Assembly (NCBI RefSeq): GCF_000337215.1
Contig: NZ_AOHZ01000031.1
Coordinates: forward strand, 37,115-101,114
Reading direction: 5' to 3'
Length of the DNA: 64,000 bases
Source: Natronolimnohabitans innermongolicus JCM 12255
Lineage (GTDB): Archaea > Halobacteriota > Halobacteria > Halobacteriales > Natrialbaceae
This document shows positions 49,522-57,641 of this stretch, one piece after another. Numbering within the stretch: the stretch's first letter is position 1; the number at the start of each line of letters is the position of its first letter. Position numbers and translations under genes: made by a program. Below the pieces are notes generated by a model that worked only from the letters and a program-made list of their open reading frames with translations, did no database searches and was not told the origin of the DNA.

Positions 49522-50793
49522 ATGAATCCAGGCGATCGCGTTCGCGTCGACCGCGCGGATCGCACGTACGAAGGCGTGTTGCTCCCCTCGAGTACGGACG
49601 ACCACCTCGTGGTGAAACTCGAGGGCGGCTACAACGTGGGCGTCGACCGCGCCGGCGCCGACGTCGAGGTGCTCGCGGAAGACGTCTACGAGATCGAGGA
49701 CATGGACGCGGCAGGTCCCGACGACGAGGGCGAGGACGACGCCGCGGACTCGGAAATCGAGTTCGACGACGACCTCCCGACGATTTCGCTGCTCTCGACC
49801 GGCGGCACCATCGCCTCCACGGTCGACTACCGTACGGGCGCCGTGACGGCCCAGTTCGACGCCGAGGACGTGTTGCGCGCCGTTCCCGACCTGGCGGGCC
49901 GCGCGAACTACCGCGGGCGCGTCGTCGCCAACATCCTCTCGGAGAACATGGAACCGCCGCTCTGGCAGGACCTCGCCGAAGCGGTCTCCGAGGAGATCGA
50001 AGCCGGCGCCGACGGCGTCGTCGTCATGCACGGCACCGACACGATGCAGTACTCCGCCTCGGCGCTCGCGTTCATGCTCGAGACGCCCGTTCCGATCGTC
50101 TTCACGGGCAGCCAGCGCTCGGCGGACCGACCCTCTTCTGACAACGTGATGAACGCGGTCTGTGCCGTCGAAGCCGCCAAAAGCGACTGCGCGGAGGTGC
50201 TGGTCTGCATGCACGCCACCGAGAGCGACGACGTCTGTGCCCTCCACCGGGGAACGCGCGTCCGGAAGAACCACACCTCCCGGCGAGACGCCTTCGAGAC
50301 CGTCGGCGCCGAGCCGCTGGGCCGCGTCGACTACGACGCCGAGGAGGTCAGTTTCCGAGGCGACTACCAGGAGCGCGGCGCGACGGAACTCGAACGCCGC
50401 GAAGGCCTCGAGAGCGACGTCGAACTCCTGAAGTTCACGCCCGGGATGGACCCCGCCTTCCTCGACGTCGTCGAGGGCAGCGAGGGCCTGGTCATCGAGG
50501 GCACCGGCCTCGGCCACGTCCACACCGATCTGATCCCTCGCATCGAGGAACTGATCGAGGACGGCACGACCGTCGTCATGACGAGTCAGTGTCTGGAGGG
50601 ACGGGTCTGCGACCGCGTCTACGATACGGGCCGGGACCTGCTCGAGGCCGGCGTCGTCGAGGCCGGCGACACCCTTCCGGGGACGGCGAAGGTGAAGCTG
50701 ATGTGGGCGCTCGAAAACAGCGAGGACGTAACGGAGGCGATGAGCACGTCGCTGGCCGGCGAGATCCAGGAGCGGTCAGTTCCCTGGGAGTGA
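49522..50793 (+). CDS. gatD: glutamyl-tRNA(Gln) amidotransferase subunit D
   Basis: This 423-residue protein has an N-terminal binding domain (residues 1-85) and a C-terminal L-asparaginase-like domain starting ISLLSTGGTIASTVDYRTG with the active-site Thr in GGTIAS and the second Thr-Asp motif VVMHGTDTMQYSA near residue 172. A conserved Lys in LKFTPGM and QCLEGRV are also visible. GatD generates ammonia from glutamine (or asparagine) for GatE to convert Glu-tRNA(Gln) to Gln-tRNA(Gln). GatE is not in this window; haloarchaea encode it elsewhere. Confidence 0.95.
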   Translation: MNPGDRVRVDRADRTYEGVLLPSSTDDHLVVKLEGGYNVGVDRAGADVEVLAEDVYEIEDMDAAGPDDEGEDDAADSEIEFDDDLPTISLLSTGGTIASTVDYRTGAVTAQFDAEDVLRAVPDLAGRANYRGRVVANILSENMEPPLWQDLAEAVSEEIEAGADGVVVMHGTDTMQYSASALAFMLETPVPIVFTGSQRSADRPSSDNVMNAVCAVEAAKSDCAEVLVCMHATESDDVCALHRGTRVRKNHTSRRDAFETVGAEPLGRVDYDAEEVSFRGDYQERGATELERREGLESDVELLKFTPGMDPAFLDVVEGSEGLVIEGTGLGHVHTDLIPRIEELIEDGTTVVMTSQCLEGRVCDRVYDTGRDLLEAGVVEAGDTLPGTAKVKLMWALENSEDVTEAMSTSLAGEIQERSVPWE

Positions 50794-50872
50794 GCGGCTG
50801 CGTCGAAATCGCTGCCGAGAGCTGCGTCCTCGTTTTGAGTCATCCTCGCGACGAGCGGCGCGGCTGTGGGGC

Positions 50873-51949
50873 TCAGGGCGAAGAAACGTCCTCCGACGGA
50901 TCGTCGTTCACGTCGTACACTTCGCTGAACACTTCCACGACGGCTTTGAACGTCGCCAGGAACACCGGCCCGAGCAACAGACCCAGAAACCCGAAGAGGT
51001 AGAGTCCGCCGATGACGCCGACGAGAACCGTTCCTGGGTGGACGCCGGAGCCCATGTCGACCAGAATCGCCCGCAGGTAGTTGTCGACGACGGACAGAAC
51101 GGTGACCCCGTACACCAGCAACAACGCCGCACTGACCGGTTCACCGATCAGGAACAGGTACCCGACGACCGGCGCCCAGACGAGCCAGATGCCGATCGCG
51201 GGCAGGAACGAGACGACGATCATGATGATCGTCCAGAACGCGGCGTTTGGCACGTCGAGAAGGTAGAGCCCGATTCCGCCGAGGATCCCCTCTGCGAGCG
51301 CGACGAGCACGTGGCTCATCAGCACCGCCCACGTCACGTCCTGGATCTCGCCTACCAGTTCTTCCCGGACGTCGTCTCTGATCGGCGCGACCGACCCGAT
51401 CCAGCCGACCAATCGTCGTCCGTCCACGAGGAAGTAATACAGCAAGAAAACCAGCACCAGCAGGCCAAGCGCAACCTGGAAGCTCGTATTTAACAACCCG
51501 ACCATTTCCTGAAGTGCGAGCTCGACGCTGCGCTCGAGGAAGCCGTCGATTTCGCCGCTGAAATACGTCTCTAGCTCGGCGATAGCGGTATCGTCGAGGC
51601 CCAGTTCGTAGAGTGCATCGAGTACGACCTCGGTGACGGCCACCTCGTCGAAGTCCTCGATAAACGAGAGCACGGTCTGGAGGACGACGAGCGTGAGGAC
51701 GAACAGCGGAAGGACCGTCGCGACGAGTCCGAAAACGGTGACGACGGCAGCTGATATGCGCGGCGTGATCGTAAGCGTGAGTCCCCGAACCGTTACCGTC
51801 CGACGGGCGAGCGCGTCGTGAAGCGGGAAGAGAACGAACGCGAGCAGGGCGGCCGCGAACAGATACTGCAAGAGCGGTAAAACGACCAGCGCGCCGATCC
51901 CACCGAGCAGGACCAGAAGAAACGCCATAAAACCGACACGAATATTCAT
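50873..51949 (-). CDS. AI-2E family transporter/permease
   Basis: This 358-residue membrane protein belongs to the AI-2E (PF01594) permease family: about eight helices, an extended hydrophilic loop (residues about 105-165, with TAIAELETYFSGEIDGFLERSVEL) and the conserved C-terminal part GILGGIGLYLLDVPNAAFWTIIMIVVSFLPAIGIWLVWAPVVGYLFLIGEPVSAALLLVYGVTVLSVVDNYLRAILVDMGSG, with PAIG and VDNYLRP-like features. Substrates vary (AI-2, Na+/H+ antiport); here unknown. Start ATG at 51949. Confidence 0.88.
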   Translation of the reverse strand: MNIRVGFMAFLLVLLGGIGALVVLPLLQYLFAAALLAFVLFPLHDALARRTVTVRGLTLTITPRISAAVVTVFGLVATVLPLFVLTLVVLQTVLSFIEDFDEVAVTEVVLDALYELGLDDTAIAELETYFSGEIDGFLERSVELALQEMVGLLNTSFQVALGLLVLVFLLYYFLVDGRRLVGWIGSVAPIRDDVREELVGEIQDVTWAVLMSHVLVALAEGILGGIGLYLLDVPNAAFWTIIMIVVSFLPAIGIWLVWAPVVGYLFLIGEPVSAALLLVYGVTVLSVVDNYLRAILVDMGSGVHPGTVLVGVIGGLYLFGFLGLLLGPVFLATFKAVVEVFSEVYDVNDDPSEDVSSP

Positions 51950-52066
51950 ATCTGTGCGTTCCCTGAAAGTCCTGTTCACCTATTGGACTTTCGGTAACGG
52001 TGAGGTGCGGAGTCACCCGACCCACCGCGGCGTCGCCGGCGATCGGACCGGTGCTACCGTCGTTCG

Positions 52067-52690
52067 CTACGCGCGAGTCGACTCGAGGTCTTCGAGATAG
52101 CGCTCCGGAACGTACGGACGGACGGTCGGCGGGAGGACCCGAACGACGACGACCGCGAGGTCGGCGAGGACCCGTCTGAGCGCGGTGTAGACGACCGCGA
52201 CGGCGACAGCGGCGATTACGGTCCACTGGAACGGCCCCTCGAGCGCGTACAACAGCGGAGCCGCGAGCAGCCCTGACAAAAACAGGTCTGCCGGCGACCC
52301 GTCGTACCGGATCAGCTGACGGGGTGGGATCCACGTGTCGCGGTAATGATCGTAGACCGCTCGCTCGGAGGTTCCCTCCCAGGGACGTAACTCGAGTCCG
52401 CTGCCGAGGATATCGGTCAGACAGTGGAGGGCAGCGCCGAGCAGGAACAGGGCGACACCGACGGTCGCTACTGACGGCGCGACGACTGCGACGGCCGCTG
52501 CGACCGCGGCGAAACCGCTGTAGTACACCGGATAGTGGAGGGTCTTCCGGTGACCGAAGTACAGATCCAGGTCGGGGAAGATACCGCCGACGAATCCCGC
52601 GACGAGGGCGACGGATGCGTACTCCGGGGCCACGACGGCAAACGGGAGTGCGAGCACCATCCCGCCGAGGGCGTGCGTAGGGAGCATCAT
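52067..52690 (-). CDS. YdjM/LexA-binding-type membrane-bound hydrolase (DUF457 family), paralogue
   Basis: This 207-residue protein is a close relative of the 7042-7698 gene: THALGGMVLALPFAVVAPEY, then GGIFPDLDLYFGHRKTLHYPVYYSGF and ALHCLTDILGSGLELRPWEGTSERAVYDHY. The same His/Asp residues are conserved, so a metal site is likely. It is divergent from a paralogue of the YjdF-like protein, with a gap of about 210 bases. The start MM doublet is at 52690. Confidence 0.83.
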   Translation of the reverse strand: MMLPTHALGGMVLALPFAVVAPEYASVALVAGFVGGIFPDLDLYFGHRKTLHYPVYYSGFAAVAAAVAVVAPSVATVGVALFLLGAALHCLTDILGSGLELRPWEGTSERAVYDHYRDTWIPPRQLIRYDGSPADLFLSGLLAAPLLYALEGPFQWTVIAAVAVAVVYTALRRVLADLAVVVVRVLPPTVRPYVPERYLEDLESTRA

Positions 52691-52900
52691 CGTGTCCTTC
52701 TAGAGGGGACAAAACACCTTTAACGTGTCTGACTGACGGTACCACTCCACAATATGAGGGGAGGGGGTTGTCGCTTCCGTCGCTCACGCGCGCTGTGGTG
52801 CGAACGGATGCCGTCGTCGAGTGCTCCGCTGAACGACGATCGGGTCACGCGTCGAACCAATGAATTGAACCCCGTACCCGAAAAAGTGAGCGTGAAGGGA

Positions 52901-54205
52901 ATGAGCGACACAGATAGGCTCGCGGCGTTGTTCGTCGAGTCGTCACGAAATACGGTTCTCACATGGCTACTCGTCGCCGTCCTGGGAGCCGGTCTGCTCG
53001 GCGGTGGACTGCTCGAGCGGTACGAGGCGGTCCTGCTCAGTGCGGTTGCGATCGCCGTTATCGTCGCGCCGGTGATCGCATTTCGCGACCCGACGATGCT
53101 GCCGCCGTGGTATTTCGTCGCGCTGATCTGTCTGCCGATTCTGTGGGACGCGTTCGTTCCACGGCCGTTGACGACGGCGATCGTCCCGAGCCTGGCGCTT
53201 GCCACGCTCGGGTTGTTGCTCGCGGTCGAACTCCATCGCTTCACGACGCTCCGTCTCGTTCCGTGGTTCGCCGTCACGCTCACCGTGTTGTTCACGCTCG
53301 CCATGGGCGGGCTCCTGAACATCCTTCGCTGGTCGGCGGACGTGCTGTTCGGAACGACGTTTCTGCTCGACGGGCGGACGCAGGATGCGATCAACGCGGC
53401 GGTGATGATCGAACTCGTTTTCGTGACGTTCGCCGGCATCCTCGCGGGTGGACTCTTTTACCTGTACTTTCGAGCGGCCGACTCGCGGTCCGATTCGGCG
53501 ATGGTCGCCCCGCCGGTATCAGGGTCAAACGCGGCGGACGTGGACGGCGTCGTCCTGAGCGACCGGCTGGGATTCTCGGTGAGACGCCAAACCCAACTGG
53601 TCCGGTTCATGCAGATCGTGCTCGTCGTCGTGCTTCTCTACGGCGTGTGGACGCTCCAGGTTCCCGTCGCAACCAACGCCGCACTCGCGCTCGCGATCAC
53701 GTTCATTCCGGCCGTGCTGGAACGGGACTACCACATCGCGATCGAACCAGGACTTGCGTTGTGGGTGGCGAGCGCCGTCTTCTTCCACGCCCTCGGAACC
53801 GCGGGCCTGTACGACGCGATCGCGCCGTACGACCACCTCACCCACACGCTCTCGGCTACGGTCGTCGCCGCCGCCGGATACGCCGCGATTCGGGCGATCC
53901 ACCTTCACGACTCGGTCGTTCACCTGCCGCGGTGGGCGATGTTCGCGTTCACGCTAGTGTTCGTGCTCGCGATGGGCGTCGTCTGGGAAATTCTCGAGTT
54001 CGTCGTCGACCAGGGTGCCCTCGCGCTCGGAATGGAACCCATCCTCGCACAACACGGTATCGACGACACGATCGTCGACATGCTGTTCAACACGGTCGGA
54101 GCGCTCCTCGTCGCGACGTGGGGCACGGTGTATCTCACCGAAGTCTCCGAAAGCCTCGCGAACGAACTCGAGCGACGGTTCGATGTGGGCGACGCCGAGC
54201 GGTAA
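52901..54205 (+). CDS. multi-pass membrane protein with YjdF/DUF2238-like C-terminal part, paralogue
   Basis: This 434-residue protein has about eleven helices and is a homologue of the 7917-9266 protein: VFFHALGTAGLYDAIAPYDHLTHTLSATVVAAAGYAAIRAIHLH, then GVVWEILEFVVDQGALALGMEPILAQHGIDDTIVDMLFNTVGALLVATWGTVYLTE. The D-D-T-I-V-D-M-L-F-N-T motif matches the other copy. The ATG at 52901 was chosen because the earlier residues are basic and not conserved. The gene is divergent from the YdjM-like gene. Confidence 0.72.
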   Translation: MSDTDRLAALFVESSRNTVLTWLLVAVLGAGLLGGGLLERYEAVLLSAVAIAVIVAPVIAFRDPTMLPPWYFVALICLPILWDAFVPRPLTTAIVPSLALATLGLLLAVELHRFTTLRLVPWFAVTLTVLFTLAMGGLLNILRWSADVLFGTTFLLDGRTQDAINAAVMIELVFVTFAGILAGGLFYLYFRAADSRSDSAMVAPPVSGSNAADVDGVVLSDRLGFSVRRQTQLVRFMQIVLVVVLLYGVWTLQVPVATNAALALAITFIPAVLERDYHIAIEPGLALWVASAVFFHALGTAGLYDAIAPYDHLTHTLSATVVAAAGYAAIRAIHLHDSVVHLPRWAMFAFTLVFVLAMGVVWEILEFVVDQGALALGMEPILAQHGIDDTIVDMLFNTVGALLVATWGTVYLTEVSESLANELERRFDVGDAER

Positions 54206-54768
54206 ATCAACTCGAGATCGAGCGAAGCGGTTCGGAACGCTGAGACGCGCCCTGTTCCCCGTCGATTCCCGATCGCCTGAGACCTGACGATCGGTGTGTA
54301 ACTCGTTTCGGTCACCGCGCTATAGTAGTCAGTAACTGTTCCACGTCGGGAAGGAACCGAACGGCCTCGAGGAGTCCGTTCGCAACGGCCACCAGAATAA
54401 CCATGTAAATCGCATTGCCGAGCGCCGAAAGGAGGACGAACCGGCGTTGCGGATAGCCGTTCAGACCCGCGATCGCCGACATCAATCCCCGGAGTCCGGG
54501 CGTCGCGTTCGACAGGCAGATCGCTTTGCCGCCGTAGCGGTCGAACTGGCGGTTGATAAACGCCATTCGGTCGGCCCCGACCCGACGCCGGACGATCGAC
54601 GGGACGCGGTCGAGGTACGGGACGGCGCGCGCGATCCCGCGTTCCTCCGTCACCTCGTCGTTGAACCCCTGGTAGAGGAGCCACTGTCCGGCCGTCGCCG
54701 CGAGTGCACAGAGCGCGGGAACGATCACCATCGCCACGATGACCGACTCCGTAACGAGGATGTACAGA

Positions 54769-54990
54769 TTGACCTCCTCCCCCGCGTGAACGCGGGGGAA
54801 TCCCACCATGGGATTTCAGGCCGGGCGTACCGGCCCTAAGGTTTCAAGACGCATTCGTTCCATGCGTCACCTGCTGGGGTTCAGCATCGGCATGGCTGTC
54901 TTGTGACCCGGTCAATGAGGCCCCATCCGTAGCCGAGTCATCGTCACCAGCCTTCTGCCGGGGAGCGCGGTCGTTTTGACGGTGGCTCTC
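54769..54990 (-). ncRNA. putative omega RNA (reRNA/sotRNA) of tnpB
   Basis: In IS605-type elements the RNA guide spans the 3' end of tnpB and the right end of the element. The right-end hairpin CCCCCGCGT/ACGCGGGGG lies at 54778-54797, and the presumed guide would be the flank directly beyond 54769, reading TCTGTACATCCTCG on the minus strand, i.e. the disrupted DedA gene. The 5' limit near 54990 is a guess. Sense-overlapping RNAs of this type are known from Halobacterium tnpB elements. Confidence 0.5.
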
Positions 54991-56103
54991 TCCACTACGG
55001 TAGCGGTCTGCAATGTTTATCGCCCCGTTCACGTCAGCCTGGTACTCTGTGACCCAACAGTCGTCGTTCGAGCAACGGAACGTTGCCTGTCGTGGTCGGT
55101 AGCCGTGTTCACCGCAGGCGTGGCATGCTTTCGAGGTGTTCTGGGGATTCACCGTCTCGACGGGGATTCCCTTTTCGGCGGCTTTGTACCGAATCTGTGC
55201 GTAGAGCTTCGCAAAGCCCCACCCGTGCAACCGCCGGTTCATGTATACGCTGTAGTCCATGTTCTCACGAATATACGTCAGGTCCTCCAGTACCAACACT
55301 GGATTGTCGACGGACTCGGCGTACTCCACGACCTCGCGGGTCACACAGTGGAACACATCATCGATCTGGTCCCACAGTGCGTCACCGTAGGACTCTGCAA
55401 TTCGCTCACTACCACGCTTCTGAAGCCGCCGCGTAGCGGTGAAATAGGTTTTGCGGAGCCGACGAACAGCCTTACCGTTGTCGGCCCACAGTTTGGGGCG
55501 AACCGGAGAACCGCTCTCGTCGCGGTGACACACCGTGACGAGACTCGCTTCTCCGATGTCCACACCGATGGGCGTCCGCTCGTTGGCAGACGCCACAGGT
55601 TGTTCTTCCACGTCGCGGGTAGCGGTGACGTGGAGATACCACGTTCCGTCCCGCTCGAACAGCCGACTCTCTCCCATCACGGCATCACCAGCGTACACTG
55701 CTTCCACCCAGTCTCGCTGGTCTGGATTGACGTGTGCCGGGATCCAGAGGTGGTAATCGTCGTGATGAGGGATTTTGACGTACCACTCGAGGGCGTTCTG
55801 TGGCTTGTGGTCGAGTTGGACGCCTTCGTTGGTGAACTTCACCGGGTGGTCGTCGTGAAGCTCATCGGCATCGTAGCTGCCGCTACAGAGTTGTGGGACG
55901 TACTGCTTGAGGGCGTTTTTGGCGTAGCCGGAGAGGTCGTACTCGACAACGACGTCGTTTGTGGCTGACTGCGAGGTGCAGTCGGCGTCGAAGGCTGCCT
56001 GAAGTGCCTGCTGATATGCCTCGCGGGTCTCACAGAGCTTGCGCTCTTTGTGGGCATTGGGGTTGACGAGGCGCAACTCCAGCGTCTTCGTGACTTCAGG
56101 CAT
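54844..56103 (-). CDS. tnpB: TnpB RNA-guided nuclease (IS1341-type)
   Basis: This 419-residue TnpB has the three RuvC acidic residues: D182 in GVDIGE, E273 in LVLEDLTY and D357 in YQADVNGAINIA. A zinc finger is formed by C327, C330, C344 and C349 (KACHACG and FRCSNDDCW). The protein therefore appears catalytically intact. TnpB is a programmable RNA-guided DNA nuclease and an ancestor of Cas12. The start ATG at 56103 was chosen because EVTKTLELRLV matches other haloarchaeal TnpB starts. An in-frame ATG at 56145 exists. Confidence 0.9.
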   Translation of the reverse strand: MPEVTKTLELRLVNPNAHKERKLCETREAYQQALQAAFDADCTSQSATNDVVVEYDLSGYAKNALKQYVPQLCSGSYDADELHDDHPVKFTNEGVQLDHKPQNALEWYVKIPHHDDYHLWIPAHVNPDQRDWVEAVYAGDAVMGESRLFERDGTWYLHVTATRDVEEQPVASANERTPIGVDIGEASLVTVCHRDESGSPVRPKLWADNGKAVRRLRKTYFTATRRLQKRGSERIAESYGDALWDQIDDVFHCVTREVVEYAESVDNPVLVLEDLTYIRENMDYSVYMNRRLHGWGFAKLYAQIRYKAAEKGIPVETVNPQNTSKACHACGEHGYRPRQATFRCSNDDCWVTEYQADVNGAINIADRYRSGESHRQNDRAPRQKAGDDDSATDGASLTGSQDSHADAEPQQVTHGTNAS

Positions 56104-56541
56104 CCGTTCTGCACCCATCACTACGGCTCGGGGAACCATATACATCAGCCATGCGGAGTGAAAGTAACCGAGGGAAATCCACCCTGCGTCACTACAAAAA
56201 CGGGGGCCGTCTCTGCCTATCGCTCGACCTGCGCCTCAAGACGCAGGTATGCGCTAATCATCTCTATCAACAGCAGAGACGGATGGAGCAACTTTCCGAC
56301 CAACAGTCCCTCAAGCAGGTACAGGAGCACGAGGATCGGGGCCCCGACCGTCAACACCAACTCGGCCAGCGTCGCATCGATGCTCATACGGACAGGTTTC
56401 GACGTCGACAGTTAGCAGTTTGGCGGCTTCGACTTGCGTGAGAAACCGATCTGAGGGGCATCACCGCGACCGACGAGCGAGTCGTCGACGCCTCGCGTTC
56501 GAAAGTGACGCCTTTCCCGATCGGGCCCGAACCCTCGAGCC

Positions 56542-57573
56542 ATGAGCGAGACGTCCGACGGCGAGTCCGACGCCGACGCCGAGTTCGACCTCGAGATTCG
56601 CCGCGCAACCCACGACGATTACGCTGCCGTCGCCGACTTCACCGGCGAGATCTGGGAGGAACGCGGCGGTGACTACATTCCGGATATCTACCACGACTGG
56701 CTCGAGGACGAACCCGGAGACGGGAAGAAGACGTTCCTCGCCGAGGTCGACGGCGAGGCCGCGGGGATCGTTCAGGCGGTGATGCTGACGCCCGACGAGG
56801 CCTGGTTTCAGGGGATGCGCGTCGCCGCCGCCCACCGCCGGAAGGGCGTCGCCCACCGGCTGAACGAGGCACTCTTCGAGTGGGCGCGCGAGCAGGGCGC
56901 GACGGCCGCCCGCGTGATGGTGTTCTCGTGGAACCAGGCGTCGCTCGGCGCGTCGCGGTACAGCGGCTACGAGCCGCTCACGGAGTTTCGGTTCGCTCAC
57001 CCGGAGCCGGATCCCGAAGCCGAGACCGAGGGCCCGTATCGCGTCTCGAGTGACCCCACCGCGGCGTGGCGCTACTGGACCCACAGCGACGCCCGCGAGC
57101 ACCTCTCGGGGCTCGGGCTGGCGCCGGAGGAGTCGTGGGCCGTTCGCGAGCTCACCCGCGACGACTTCGAGCGGTTCGCCGACGAGACGGCCGTCGTCGC
57201 CGTCACGGGCCCCGACGGCCTCGCGGGTGCGGCCTACCGGAGCCGGGTCTACGAGCGGCCGGTCGACCCGGACGAAGACGTCGATTCCGACGACGCGGAC
57301 GAACCCGGCGAACCGGCCGACTCGAGCGTCGGGGACGACGCGGAACCGCCGACCGAAACCTGGGCCGAGTACGGCGTCGGCGCGTGGGACGACGCCGACG
57401 CGGCGCGGTCGCTGTTCGCCGCGGTCGCCCGCGACGCGGCCGCCGTCGGCGCCGAGAAAACGCGCGTCCTGATCCCCGAAACGGCCCGATACGTCACCGA
57501 TGCGCCCTTCGCGGGCGCCGAAATCTCCGAGGAACCGGACTTCGTACTCGGGATCGATCTGACCGGCGACTGA
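56542..57573 (+). CDS. GNAT family N-acetyltransferase (double-domain)
   Basis: This 343-residue protein has an N-terminal GNAT domain with EIRRATHDDYAAVADFTGEIW, KKTFLAEVDGEAAGIVQAVM and acetyl-CoA motif A in GMRVAAAHRRKGVAHRLNEALFEWAREQGATAARVMVFSWNQASLGASRYSGYEPL. The second half (residues about 175-343) is another GNAT-like or unrelated domain with an acidic loop (DPDEDVDSDDADEPGEPADSS). The substrate is unknown. Start ATG at 56542, 154 bases after the DedA fragment on the other strand. Confidence 0.85.
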   Translation: MSETSDGESDADAEFDLEIRRATHDDYAAVADFTGEIWEERGGDYIPDIYHDWLEDEPGDGKKTFLAEVDGEAAGIVQAVMLTPDEAWFQGMRVAAAHRRKGVAHRLNEALFEWAREQGATAARVMVFSWNQASLGASRYSGYEPLTEFRFAHPEPDPEAETEGPYRVSSDPTAAWRYWTHSDAREHLSGLGLAPEESWAVRELTRDDFERFADETAVVAVTGPDGLAGAAYRSRVYERPVDPDEDVDSDDADEPGEPADSSVGDDAEPPTETWAEYGVGAWDDADAARSLFAAVARDAAAVGAEKTRVLIPETARYVTDAPFAGAEISEEPDFVLGIDLTGD

Positions 57574-57641
57574 TTCTCGAGCGCCGCATCCTCGAGCGAG
57601 CGCGTCAATACTTACCGCAGGACGTTGTGGGTCGAAGTAGC

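Larger units (their letters stand above)
54769..56265 (-). mobile_element. IS200/IS605-family element with tnpB only (IS1341-type)
   Basis: The 1497-base element contains one tnpB and no tnpA. Its left end begins at the minus-strand target TTGAT (56266-56270 plus ATCAA) and includes the imperfect hairpin ACCTGCG/CGCAGGT. Its right end carries the CCCCCGCGT/ACGCGGGGG hairpin and terminates GGAGGTCAA. TTGAT as target and a TCAA end match the ISDra2-type chemistry (single-strand peel-and-paste). With no TnpA the element depends on a helper in trans. There is no target-site duplication, as expected for this family. Confidence 0.85.
54312..56387 (-). pseudogene. DedA/SNARE-associated membrane protein gene split by an IS200/IS605 element
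   Basis: The N-terminal part (56266-56387) encodes MSIDATLAELVLTVGAPILVLLYLLEGLLVGKLLHPSLLL, and the C-terminal part (54312-54768) encodes LYILVTESVIVAMVIVPAL... through FDRYGGKAICLSNATPGLRGLMSAIAGLNGYPQRRFVLLSALGNAIYMVILV, the typical VTT (DedA) core. Removing the 1497-base element at 54769-56265 joins the two parts in frame as TTG-ATT-CTG-TAC (192 residues in total). The present gene is therefore interrupted. DedA proteins are lipid or ion-linked membrane transporters. Confidence 0.85.

Noticed and set aside
54769..56265. Possibility that the tnpB element is a Cas12-CRISPR locus
   Set aside because: No repeats or adaptation genes; ends, target and protein size fit IS200/IS605 TnpB.
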